NCBI GenBank assembly: GCA_012861695.1
Contig: JAAOOA010000193.1
Location: 62,001 to 126,000 of the forward strand
Source: Trematomus loennbergii
Lineage: Eukaryota > Chordata > Actinopteri > Perciformes > Nototheniidae
Direction: 5' to 3'
DNA: 64,000 nucleotides
Shown in pieces: positions 22,750 to 64,000 of the stretch (position 1 is its first letter; every line of letters begins with the position of its first letter). Below the pieces are notes generated by a model, which was not told the origin of the DNA, searched no databases, and saw only the letters and a program-made list of their open reading frames with translations. A program made the translations under genes and the position numbers.

Positions 22750-23545
22750 CTCTAACTAGCCGTATAAAGTACTTGGGTTAAATGTTGTGTGGATGTTTCG
22801 TTTAACTCATTTTGTCTCTTTGCTGAGAGTGCTGACCCCACAGAGATCAGCTGTCAATCAAACTGCCTATCGTTTTGGTTGAATTTGTGCTAATGTTTTT
22901 TGTTCTTTTTTACCATGCTGAATGTATGATGGGATGTGTGAACAAAACTGAAGGCTTACATAATCAATAACGTTTTTTTTATTGAAGAATGATTGAAGTT
23001 TTGTCTACTTTTCTTCGTCCCAGGGTGTCATACAAATGTGTGAATGTTATAGGATATTTGATTACATTCAACTTTATTGTCATTGCAAGTACAATTAAAT
23101 GCAGTTTGCATACAACCTGAAAGTGCGTGAGGTTTCAATAAATTCACATAAAAACAATGTTGAAGTTTTGTACATAAATGTATACATATGAATACTTTTT
23201 GGGGGGAAATTAGCACATTGAAAATTACTTTTTTACTGTTTTTCCTCCTTTATTCAAGAAAGAGATATAATATATATATATATATATAATATATATAATA
23301 TATATATATTGTACATATACTCATTTAAATTCAGTAGTTCAAACAGCAACAGGGTAAGGGTGAAAAACAGGACAGCACAGATTAAAGATATAAAAAATTA
23401 AATCAAAGATACAAATTATAATGAAAAACTATGAAATAAAAAATAAAAATGAGCATACATATTGGGTCATATAAACTATGAAGTAAGAAATGAATGAAAA
23501 TGAACATACATATTGGGTCATATAAACATATTACATATTAGATAT
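22750..23545. other. TRIM downstream region, AT-rich
   Basis: Probably TRIM 3' flank. At 23068-23100 a phrase AACTTTATTGTCATTGCAAG resembles a common fish retroposon tail. TA-rich repeats fill 23265-23310. No coding sequence is recognised. Confidence 0.45.
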
Positions 23546-24155
23546 ATTAACATGGGTTGTGGAAACTGTGCATTATTGACCCCTTGTTGTGCAGCCTGAT
23601 GGCTACAGGCACAAAGGACTGTCCGAGGCGCTTGGTGCTGTGTCGTGGAGGGATGAGTCTGTGGCTGAAAATACTCCTCATCTTCACTAGCTCTGCATGG
23701 AGTAGGTGGGAGGGGTTCTCTAGGATGCTGTCGAGCTTCCTCCTCGTCCTCCCCTCTGCCACCTCCTCCAGATTGTCCAGTTGTACTCCAACTACAGAGC
23801 TAGCCTTCCTCACCATCCCTTGTGTTGGTGTTTCCCCCCCAGCACACCACGGCAAAGAAGAGCACACTGGCCACCACAGACTGGGAAAACATCTGCAGCA
23901 GCCTCGTGCACACGTTGAATGACCTGAGCCTCCTCAGGAAGAACAGCTTGCTCTGTCCCTTCCTGAAGAGAGCATCAGTGTTGTCTGACCAGTCCAGTTT
24001 ATTGTTTAAGTGCACTCCCAGGAACTTGTAGCTGTTCACCACCTCCACATCCTTCCCCCTGATGGTGATGGGGGTCAGAGGCCTCTTCCTGCTCCGCCTG
24101 AAGCCCACCACCAGCTCCTTAGTCTTGCTGATGTTGAGCTGGAGGTGATTGTTGT
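23546..24155 (-). mobile_element. LINE reverse transcriptase C-terminal fragment
   Basis: Minus-strand reading gives NHLQLNISKTKELVVGFR, then VVNSYKFLGVHLNNKLDWS, LFFLRRLRSFNVC and, one frame away, KASSVVGVQLDNLEEVAE followed by SFVPVAIRLHN. This is the C-terminal region of a common fish non-LTR reverse transcriptase (CR1/L2/Rex1-like clade). It is 5'-truncated and frameshifted near 23830, so it is a dead copy. Confidence 0.85.
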
Positions 24156-24288
24156 ATATGTATATACATAGGCTACATATAAGGAAATGGAGAACGAAAT
24201 ATAAAGACAATTGTGATTAAAAACAAAATGTAACATTTCAGGTAAATATATTTATCCGATACACATTTGGTTTTGACTTCCTTCGTAT

Positions 24289-24420
24289 TTTATGGATAGA
24301 TACTTATTGGATCCCAATTTAGGGATTTCTTGTGTTACAGCAGCAGAGTGTTCAGGCAATACACTATTTAAAAGGTGGAATAATAACACAATCAGAAATA
24401 AACAGCAAATATAAACATAT
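24289..24420 (-). mobile_element. LINE 3' stub, relative of the one at 9645
   Basis: ATGGATAGATACTTATTGGA with GATCCCAATTTAGGGATTTC followed by GTTACAGCAGCAGAG repeats the plan of 9645-9780, more diverged. Only the 3' tail is present. Confidence 0.6.
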
Positions 24421-24939
24421 AACAGTAGAAAGCCCATACAATATAAAATATTCTGAATAATTAAAATCTTTGATAAAAGACAAAAAAAAATGCAGCAACA
24501 GAAATATAGATTTATACTACAGGAGCAGAGACATGTATACATATGATATCATATAAATTAAATGACAGATGTGCAAGGTGGCTGCATATTTATTGAGAGG
24601 GAAAAACTAAAACTATGGGGCAGTGAGTTCTCTGGCAGCCACAGGTGATGTTTTTTTTAATAGTGGTGCCATATTGTTGTAATTTTAAGTAAACGTGTGC
24701 AAAAGTCAGTCGATTTCTTCTTGTGAATTCCTTCACCATTGCTGATGACCAGTAAATTGACTCTGACATGGAAGACGGGCGGACTGCCCCTTTAATTCCC
24801 CGGGTTTTAGGTGCAGTAAATCGGATTCCACCACTAGAGTTCTCCCTCTGTTTACCTCTGAGTGTTCACACACAAACCACCAGCCTCCAAACCAGCCGGA
24901 AAATCACTAATGTGAGCATTCTGGTGCTCCATCCTTCAA

Positions 24940-25320
24940 GGATTTGTGTGTTAGTGACACCGGAGCAAAAGGTGAGTTTTATTTTTGTATTATTTTCAAG
25001 AAAAATGGCAAGAAAAAGTGACAACACTGCGGCTAGTTAGCACTGTTAGCTTAGCATTAGCTTAGCAGTAGCTCCTTATCCCGTGATGGAGGATTGTGAA
25101 CATGGCGCCTCCAAAACAAACGAGCTGTTTGCTTATTAGCAGACTTTGTTTGTGACGGATTTTTTAGCGTGAAGTGAAGCCAAAAAACACCTCCTATGTC
25201 GCTTTTATTGTGTATTTTTGTTGTTGATAAGTTGACTAGCTTTGGTTTAGCTACCGATAAGCTAATGCTAGCAACGTAGCATCGCTGACTGAAAAATAAA
25301 TAACTCGCCAACCATACATG
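24940..25320. promoter_or_regulatory. Candidate zmynd11 promoter / 5' UTR exon region
   Basis: An exon-like end AGCAAAAG/GTGAGT lies at about 24972. Next comes the TTAGCTTAGCATTAGCTTAG motif usual around fish promoters, and then GAACATGGCGCC at about 25097, a YY1-like motif common just downstream of housekeeping start sites. Zmynd11 needs a noncoding 5' exon upstream of its first coding exon, and this is the best-looking spot on the plus strand within 6 kb. The evidence is circumstantial. Confidence 0.3.
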
Positions 25321-25848
25321 TAATGTTATTATGGGGAATTATGTTATTAATTATGACACATTACATCTAAAGTGGCTGTTTGGTGTTATTAAGTGCAAGT
25401 TAAATAGGTTATTTTGTCTTGATGTGCTTTGACGTTATCTAGCATGCTTGTAGCTAAATACAGCTCGTTTAACAATAATGCATTTCTTTTTAATTTATAT
25501 AGTGCGTTTTTAAATATACATAGACCATTTTTTTTTTACAAAAGGCACACTTAACAAAGACAGTCGCTGAAAAAAGATAATTTAAAATACACATTGGCAA
25601 AAGCCCGTGGCCTTCCCTCTTTGTTGCCAAATCTACCAGTTGTGTTAAATGTGGCATTTATTTTGACATGCGTTGTTTGAAGTCTGATTATCCAGATGCT
25701 ATTTCATATAATATATGTAATCCAGGAGTCATAGACAGATGTGTTCTCCTCATCAGCATGGTTGATATTGACAATGCTGCATCCTGTGTTAACTGCTACT
25801 GTCATTTAATCGATATCATAACAAATATACATGATTCTTGATATGCAG

Positions 25849-26912
25849 TGGTGTAAAGTAACTAAGTACCATTTTGAGGTACTTGTACTTTACTTGAGGA
25901 TTTCAAACTTGTGCTACTTTGTACTTGTACTCCACTACAATTCAGGGGTAAATCCTGTTCTTGTACTCCACTACATGTATTTAATACCTCTATATAAATT
26001 AAATGTATTATTATTAGTTACTTTACAGATGTGGATGAATGATGTGAAATATAATCAAGTCTTAAATGATTTAGTTCAACCTGGAGTAAATTCACAAGCT
26101 ACCCTGCAGTATACAAAGTCATTCAAACTAGCTGCACCTTTACCAGCTTTGAGAAAGGGGTCTCAGATTGATCACCAAATGCAAACCTGAAGCACCAATA
26201 ACGACTTGTAGGAAAGCTGAAAGAAATCTGCAGTTATTTTGGAAGACAATGGGACAGTCCTGACTCCAGGGATGATTCTCTTTATTCTGGAGAGGGACGT
26301 TAATGGACTGTTGAAGAGAAGCTACTTTACACTGTCTGCTCAAACAGCTGTTACTCAATCAATGGAAGATGAATACACCAGGTGCTTCTACAGTTAGTGT
26401 GCAGATTGATATGAATGTTTAAGTCTGTAGCTTTTTTAATTTAATTTTTCTAGCAACTTACCAAAAAACACCACTCTCAAACTTAACATTTTCAGAGTAA
26501 AAAGTGCAAAATTAACTACCATTATCAGTATGGTCTGCAGAGGTCCTCATGGTGTACTTTTACTCCACTATTTAATACCTTTAGTTACTTTACAGATGTG
26601 GATGAATGATGTGAAATATATGAAGTGTTAAATCAGACTTTAGTTCCACCTGGAGTAAATCACAAGCTACCCTGCAGTATACAAAGTCATTCAAACTAGC
26701 TGCACCTTTACCAGCTTTGAGAACACTTTAATGATCAATCATTATAAAACATATCATATATATTATTCTGAAATGGACCAATCTGCACAATGAATACTTT
26801 TACTGTAACAGAGTATTCCTACACTCTGGTACTTCTACTTTTACTCAAGTACAAGATCTGAGTACTTCTACTTAAGTACAACATTAAAGTACTTAACTCC
26901 CATCTCTGTTGA
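25849..26912 (+). mobile_element. hAT-like non-autonomous element
   Basis: It opens CAGTGGTGTAAAGTAACTAA and closes with GTACTTAACTCCCATCTCTG, a pattern widespread in teleost genomes. The right arm reads CTACTTTTACTCAAGTACAA. The internal phrase at about 26020-26150 (GATGTGGATGAATGATGTGA) is repeated at about 26590-26720. It is the parent-type sequence for the 33-bp minisatellite at 6172-9436. No transposase ORF is present. Confidence 0.75.
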
Positions 26913-27647
26913 CATGGAGACACGTTTTTGAGGAGCTGTCATTTCCCCTGGGAGCCGAACCCCCCTCAACTGTCCTATAATTGGCTCCCTTTGTCGGACT
27001 AATTGCTTAGGTAGCATTTGTTCATACTGTAGTGTGATCCTCTGCAGACAGATGTGGATAACATTGTGAAAAAAATGGAAAGGAGTGTGTCAATTACAAG
27101 AAGAATTGTAAAAGTTATACCACCAGATGTCATTAGATATGGTTCAAATGCTTGGTTCTGTCATAGCTTGATTACTGTTTGAAATGTGGTCCTGTGGAAA
27201 AGTGAAACAATACATGTAGCTTAAAATAATGTGCATTATACTGCTCTTACAGAACTAGTGTAATATACATGCATGAACAATTGACTTGCGTAACTCTTAG
27301 GCAGAGATCTACTTATGCTTTGTTGACATTGTCAGAACTGTAACAGTGACACATCCATTAAGAGATTATGTAAAACGTTTTTTATCTCGGTACGCTCAAC
27401 ACAAACTTGTTTATGATATGCACCATAAAGAAGGTTCATGTTGCCTAAAGTGAATACAAATATGATACAGAAAACAGTCATGTACAGAGCCATGGTCACT
27501 CATTGCCGATGCACAAGAGAATACTAAAGATTGGTTCAGACTTTCATTATTATTATGGGGATCCTAATAATAAAAGCCAAGACAAAGTTAGCTGTGTGCT
27601 GTATTCATGCAAGCCCAGAATGCTGCTGCTGCTGCTTTGGCATCATG

Positions 27648-27773
27648 GCACAGGTGTTAATTAAACAAGTGCACATTCAAGGTATACAAATATCAGCATT
27701 TTTTTCACAGCCTCAAAACCTTAAAATAGCAATGTTTTTAAAGTGACACATGCGTCCTTTTCAAGATCCTTGT
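27648..27773 (+). repeat. Local direct duplication, first copy
   Basis: The phrase starting GTGTTAATTAAACAAGTGCA and ending CCTTTTCAAGATCCTTG recurs, diverged, at 28106-28230. The spacing is about 458 bp. Confidence 0.8.
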
Positions 27774-28105
27774 GGCACAGATGGCCCTCCTTCACACCCC
27801 CTGACACAGAATAAGGAGGGATCACATTACTAATGAACCGTTACTCCTTCATGTCCCTGTTTTACCTTCATCTGTGTTGTGACACTGTGAAGTCTGTCCA
27901 ACCACTTTCTTTACAATTTCACTATCTTAGCCTAGAGTGCCGGTCGGTTTAACCAATTACTCGTCCCCAGTCATCCCAAATCTGAGTAAATTAATGTTTA
28001 CATATTTGTAATGTAATCATACCATTACCAACAATCAGAAATCCTAGGAAAAGAAAAACAGTGCAGAAATAATGACTTCATTAACATATTCACTTAAGAA
28101 ACACG

Positions 28106-28230
28106 TGTTGATTAAACAAGTGCACATCCAAGGTATAAAGATAACAGCATTTCGACTTTTTTCACAGCCTCAAAACCTTTACATTTCAGTGTTTTTAAAG
28201 TGACACCTATGTCCTTTTCAAGATCCTTGT
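28106..28230 (+). repeat. Local direct duplication, second copy
   Basis: Second copy of the block at 27648-27773, with a small insertion (TTTCGAC) near the middle. Confidence 0.8.
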
Positions 28231-30094
28231 TTTATATGATGTTATTTAAGGATATACTGTTTTTAATAGTAAAAACAGGCATTTTTGTTACATTTAAAGG
28301 GACCCCTTATGATCACAATAAGTGCTTTAGGTTCGCCTGCCTTGCAAACTTAATATCAAATGCATCAGGCTGATATATGTGTACTCAAGCTCAGATGATG
28401 TCTATCCACGAGTCTGTAAGATAGCAGAAATATTAAAAATAATATGCGTAAAGAGATCCCAATCCATCTCAGTTTAAGGACCCTTTACTTTGACCCAAAA
28501 TATGAACCAGTGCATTTGTAGAGTTGCCTTTTTTGCTGCATCTGACCATGTTTCCCCCCCCCCCCCACGGGATCCACAGTTCATACTCTCCTGAGAAAAA
28601 AGTGTGAAAATGAACATCCTCTGTCAACATCTGTCGTCGCCTTTTCTACTACAAAGTACACCGAGCTTTATTACGGTTAGCTTTTGGCCGCGGTTTATGC
28701 AAGTGACATCTTGGGTTTCACGGATGCTTTGGAGGAGAACCGCATTAAATTGGATTTGTAGATATTCCAGGAGTAAGGCCGGGCCTAAGCACCACAGGAA
28801 AGAAGCAGCCGGCTTTATTCAGAAGCTTTGAATGTCTCTAGGCTTTACTCGTCATATTCCTCAGCATCCATCACGGTTCATGTATTTGTTTTGATGTCCC
28901 CATGTCACAGAGAGGGCTTGAAGTATTAAGAATGTCCTCGTAATGACAATAATGCTTAATATAAACATGGCTCTGAATGCCTTCCAGGAGAATGATGGCT
29001 TAGATGTATGATTTCTTTAAAATAAATGGTGCTTTGATCTGACTGTATGTCTGGTGTTTGCAGCTTCATTTTGACCAACATCAAACACCTAGCATGTGAT
29101 GAGTGATCACAACAAAGGTCACAACACATATGTCTTAAACTTTATTTCAAAACATCTCCAACTTTTGTGTGAAGTTAGGCACAAACACCTCAAATGTCTT
29201 TCCTTTTATACTCTGAATGGGTCAGTTGTTGGTCAGTAAAACCACCAGAGGATCTGCTAACAACTTGATATTGAATCAGTCATTAAAAACCATAGCAACA
29301 GTTATAATGGCTGAATTAACTTAAGGAATTTCAAGGAAAAAAGACAGAGACCAGAATACCAACTCAAAAAAAATATGATGAAAGATGTATTTTTAGTTTC
29401 TTTGCTGTAATCCAAGCACCACAGTTGAATTCAAGAAATGAGCAAACCTTTCCAGAAATATATCCAAATGATTATCTTACTATAAATCATGTTTTCTGTG
29501 TCTTAATATTCTGGCCATCTCATTTAACAAGAAGACAGTTTGATTATTACATATTTTGGATTTATTTAGATATTCTTGCTGATTTGTTGAATGAAATGCA
29601 ACCGATTCACTACTCAAAGCATCCTTTGCTCCTTGGTTAAAAAATGTTTATCGCCTACCGTGGCCTTTATATACAGAATATAATACATGTATTCTGTATA
29701 ATATTTGGAAAATAATAGGAACTCTTGTTAGGTTTGACATGACGCTAATTAAGTGTCAAATGTCTAATTGACCCACCTGATGATCGAGGGTCAGTCGTTT
29801 CTTTAGAGACCCTCACATGTGATGCTCATGCTCACCGTCTGTTGTCCACCTGACCACCGTGTGCTCCTATCTTGCCCAAATCACTTGGAAACAAAACAGT
29901 GGATTCATTATCTTCACTGGTATTCTTACATTGGTATTAATAACACTATAGAAAATGCCTTTCGTCAGTATTTTTGCTGTGAGAATGAACTATACTTCAA
30001 CCTACTTTTCATCCACGGAACAAAAGATGTAACGCTGATTTTAATGATTGTTGTTGTCCTTTTTTCCCCTGCAGTGAAGATGAATAAGGAAATC

Positions 30095-60483
<30,389 letters not shown>

Positions 60484-62323
60484 ACAAGCCCCGCCCCCTC
60501 ACACCTGTACACACAACGCCATTGGCTCCCCGAACCCCTCCCATCCCTCCCTTCTCCCTCCCTCCTCTCCTCCTGTCAGTCAGTGTCTACCACACACAAC
60601 ACACACACACACACACACACGATTCTCAACTACTTGCCTTCCTGAAAACTTTGTGTGAGACGAGCGATTTGTCCCCGTTTTTTAGTTTTTATTATTTAAC
60701 GTGCCCCATTTTAATTGATTTTATACCAGATTGCTCCGATGCAGAGTATGATAATGATGTTTTTTGGGGAAGGGGGGGGGGGGTTCTTTCTTTACTGAAG
60801 TGCTAACTTTGAGAATGTGTTATTTAAGTGTGTAGTAACGGACGAGCGTATACATTTTATTACCTGGATTTTTCAAATCACTTTTCTTACTGTAAATGCA
60901 AACAAACACACCGTCGATATTACAATAACAATTCAAAAAATACCGTAAGCACTATCAGCATCAAATTAGCTCCGCTTCCATACGGGAACATTGTTTAAAA
61001 AAATCTGCGTAAGATACTGATTTGGCTCATAATATAATTTAATTAGTTTTTCAATGAAGCGGTGCATAGCATCTCTCCTATGATTTCTACCTACCTTCTT
61101 ATTGGGAACAGGGTTACTAAAGTTGGCCTTAAAAAAGACGCCGACAAATAAATCTTCCATGTATTATTACATTATAATATAATTATGCACATTTTGAGGC
61201 TCTTTATTCAAGTTGTTACGAGTCAAATATGAAAGAAAAAATACGTTTTAATTGGTTTTAAATGAAGGGAAATGCAGAGCAATCTCCCCTGAGCTGGATC
61301 TTGGAGAGGTCACATGACATGACAGTTTTTCACACTTTGTTTCCCAAAAGCTTGCCAAAAAAAAGACATTGTATCGATCCTACCTACGACCAGGTCCTCG
61401 TCCTCCAACTGAAATCATTCTGTATATTTTTCAGATTTCCGTGAGTCATTTTTCTAGTGATTTATTTCTTTTTTTAACCCTTTCACTGCGTTGCTGTAGT
61501 TGGTCAGTGCCTGTTTTCTCCTTTTCTCCATGCATGTTGATGGCGTCATCCTTTCATTACGGTAAACAAACAACAACAACAACGCTTGGTGTTTGATAAG
61601 CAGTGACGACGGATGGACCAATATAAAACTTTATGCAAAATGTGATCAAACTAACCTTTTTCTACGGCTCTCCCTGCGGTGTTTCAACACGCCGGAAACC
61701 CTGTTTTTTTTTAAAAAGGGGCAATTAAATTGTCCGGTTTTTCCTTTGAGAAGTGCGACACACTTTTAAAGTCTGTTTCCTCAGTAATGAAGACTGACTG
61801 AACGGGAAACACTTCACTTACTCTGTATAGATGGCTTTTTTTTTTTACACACAGATGGCTGTTAATAAACGTGCTTCTGTTGACGTGTGACAAATAAAAT
61901 ACCGTAAGTCCTCACGTAGTGGGAGGAGCTTCTTTCTACTCCAATCAGATTTAAAGTCCTGGAGCTTCATTTGACTTCAAATAAAAACTCATAAAATGCC
62001 ACACTACATACTAATACACTATGTACTATGTATTCATTGCAGAAATTGAGTAAAAACGATCCATTAAATAGACAAACACCTTTGTAAATCATGTGCCAGA
62101 AAACATTTGTCAAAAACTGTAAAATTACTCAAAATATGAAAATGGTGTCAAATAGAACGACCGAGACGGACGGCTTTGCTTTTGTTACGGCGCTCCGACG
62201 TCACCGAAGCCATCTTTATATTATATTATATTATATTTATATATCTGATATACAAGATCAGCGCCACAGTACTACGTAATTACAAAATGAAGTATGTACT
62301 TTTTACTATAATAGTGTGTACTG

Positions 62324-62421
62324 TGACGTAAACGTGCATTACTGTTTTAAACCAACAGCCAAATATACAACATGTTGTATATTTGGCTGTTGGTTTAAAA
62401 CAGTAATGCACGTTTACGTCA
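62324..62421. repeat. Perfect 98-bp palindrome without spacer
   Basis: The left arm begins TGACGTAAACGTGCATTACT; the right arm ends AGTAATGCACGTTTACGTCA. The arms are 49 bp with no mismatch and no loop, centred on the ACATGT at 62370-62375. A third, direct partial copy (AACAGCCAAATATACAACAT) follows at 62422-62443. Confidence 0.95.
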
Positions 62422-63958
62422 AACAGCCAAATATACAACATGTTTTATAACTTATATTTCAACGTTATAAATAATACAACTGCTCATTAACTTCAAAATT
62501 AAGAAAGCAATTGAGATATTCTTCAATATAGCAGCTCCTCCGGTTCCTTAGTTAGAGCTCTGACTAATGATTATTACATGTTTTTAATTATCTATCCATT
62601 CATTTAAATATGAGATTAATGTCAGTAAATAGTGAGTCGGATATTCATGTCTTTTAAATATCCTGTTGTATCCATTTAACACTAAAATATATCGCATTTA
62701 CATGAAATAAAACTGCGAAAATCCCCGATATGAGGAGCTGCAACCTCAATGATCAAACATGCGAAACACATTTCTTAATTGACTTGATTTGTCAATACAA
62801 GGCAGACTCTTAAACTTTCTTAAAATGGACTTTTGGAAATATTTTCCAGTTTCCTTGAAAGGCTTTTATTGTGAACTTGTTCAGAGGGACTACTTTCAGT
62901 GGCGGATGAATCCACATGTGGTGCTCTAATGAGTATGTGTGGCAGCAGGGCAGTGTACGAGGGGGTTAAATCAATATAAAGTGCATATGTGTGTTTTAAT
63001 AATGCAACGTGCGGCTTTTTGATGAGTTTTTAATGGGTTTTGGATGAAAACAGAGCTCTCAGGCACGAAAAAAATATGTTAAATCAAGCTTTAAGTCACA
63101 CAAAATACTTGTTTTGGACAAATTCAACGTATATTTGAGTCTCTAAATAAGATTTTAATTGGAAATAACAGTGAAAAGAAAGGACTTCTATCCTAAACAG
63201 TACGGTAATGAAAAAGCAGCCCACTCTCAGAGGATTTACGGTACCAGACTTTTCTCTCCGGAGTCTTTTTTATTTTTGGAAACTCATTTAAGTGTATCAC
63301 TTTAAGATGTAATTGTACAGTTTGACCTCTCTCTGTTCATCCCGCAGCTTCTGGTTTAATACAATGTTCTTCCTCTATCTTCATCATCATCATCATTGCA
63401 CTACATGTAAATAAATCCTCCTTCATATTATATTGTATAAATGGATTCACAGATATCTGTTTCTCCTGTGTTCACAGACGACTGTTAGTTCTAGTTTTGT
63501 ACAATGTACAACCGCTTATCTCTGAGATGTGTGTCACTTCTTTCTACATTGTTTTTCATTAGTTTTGAGTCACACACACTCTCAGCTAAACTGCACCTTC
63601 AGCTCACACACACACACACACACACACATCTCAAACGTCGATTTTAAAAACTCCCTTTTCTGTCGAAGGTGACACATTTTCTATTACAGCTTTTTATTCG
63701 TCCATCCAGCCGTTTTAATAAAAAGAGAATAGGTCTTGGATGTCATTCCTGTTTTTTTTTTTTACCTGCATGAGTAAAGGTGTGTTTTTTCGACTCCTTG
63801 AAAAAAAGACAGCAATATGACAATGACGTTTATACATTTTCTGGAACTACAGTCGAGCTAAAAAGTGGTTTGAACCCCTGAAATTGGACTTGTTATCGTC
63901 TTTGTTCCACAGAGTACAGACTGTGTGTACTATATGTCAGTGTGTGGAGTCAAAGCAG

Positions 63959-63964
63959 AATAAA
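63959..63964 (+). terminator. Candidate distal polyadenylation signal
   Basis: AATAAA followed by a T-rich and GT-containing stretch near the window end. It is plausible as the distal zmynd11 end, but nothing in the sequence decides between this and the earlier signals. Confidence 0.35.
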
Positions 63965-64000
63965 GTTTCCCCGCCTCATCTTCTGTCCATATGTAAACTA

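Larger units (their letters stand above)
26913..30074. other. No coding exon; probable 5' intron of zmynd11
   Basis: AT-rich sequence. A block at 27648-27773 is repeated in direct orientation at 28106-28230. A poly-C run lies at 28554-28566. A TTAAAGGGACCCCTTATGAT phrase at about 28294 may be a diverged end of a TTAA-type MITE. No exon with conserved coding potential was seen before 30075. Confidence 0.4.
60484..63990 (+). other. zmynd11: zmynd11 3' UTR and downstream sequence
   Basis: No further gene is seen. AATAAA signals occur at 61864-61869, 61893-61898, 63717-63722 and 63959-63964. The 61893 signal would give a 3' UTR of about 1.4 kb and the last one about 3.5 kb. CA runs lie at 60600-60620 and 63607-63628, and poly-G at about 60772-60783. 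Confidence 0.45.

Noticed and set aside
24768..24972. Possible coding first exon of zmynd11
   Set aside because: The reading frame does not join the coding exon at 30075 in a recognisable way; at most a noncoding exon, kept only as a weak promoter-region call.
28604..28831. 75-residue plus-strand ORF upstream of zmynd11
   Set aside because: No family resemblance and no splice signals consistent with zmynd11.

Overview
The window is teleost fish nuclear DNA. The evidence is a spliced vertebrate chromatin gene (zmynd11), the 3' end of a vertebrate thymidine phosphorylase gene (tymp), a fish-type TRIM gene, a fish-type secreted C-type lectin, and dense fish-style repeats: MITEs flanked by TTAA, hAT-like elements, 3' stubs of LINEs ending in microsatellites, and long minisatellites. 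No bacterial, plasmid, phage or CRISPR features were seen.

Layout. (1) 1-3468 and 13973-17446 are two nearly identical copies of a segment of about 3.47 kb. Each holds a minus-strand C-type lectin without visible introns, a compact divergent promoter with a TATA box on each side and a CRE between them, and a plus-strand four-exon transcript with a TOP-like start and a 41-codon ORF. Its first intron carries a MITE. (2) Between the copies lie the last three recognisable coding exons of tymp on the minus strand (10044 down to 5669). One tymp intron is filled by a 3.3-kb array of a 33-bp minisatellite. (3) 17.4-24.6 kb is a repeat-rich strip holding one intronless TRIM gene (21386-22749) that has a RING, a coiled coil and a PRY/SPRY but no B-box, with a MITE ending 25 bp before its start codon. 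(4) From 30 kb to the end the window is zmynd11 on the plus strand, with 15 coding exons (30095-60483) and a long 3' UTR. Its introns hold two arrays of the same 57-bp minisatellite 21 kb apart, a 72-bp minisatellite, at least eight MITEs, several LINE stubs and many microsatellites.

Function. Zmynd11 (BS69) is a nuclear reader of H3.3K36me3 that acts in transcription elongation and splicing; its winged-helix, PHD, bromo, PWWP, coiled-coil and MYND modules can be followed exon by exon. Tymp degrades thymidine. The TRIM and lectin genes are of innate-immune type. Nothing suggests that these genes form one pathway.

Two themes stand out. First, at least three of the four large minisatellites appear to have grown out of segments of MITEs, and tandem repeats repeatedly begin a few bases after zmynd11 5' splice sites. 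Second, almost every gene carries a 1-2 bp frame break in a conserved domain while splice sites stay intact (zmynd11 exons 3 and 14 and the exon 12/13 junction, tymp, TRIM, both lectins). I read this mainly as residual indel error in the assembly rather than simultaneous gene death, and it should be tested before any of these genes is called a pseudogene.
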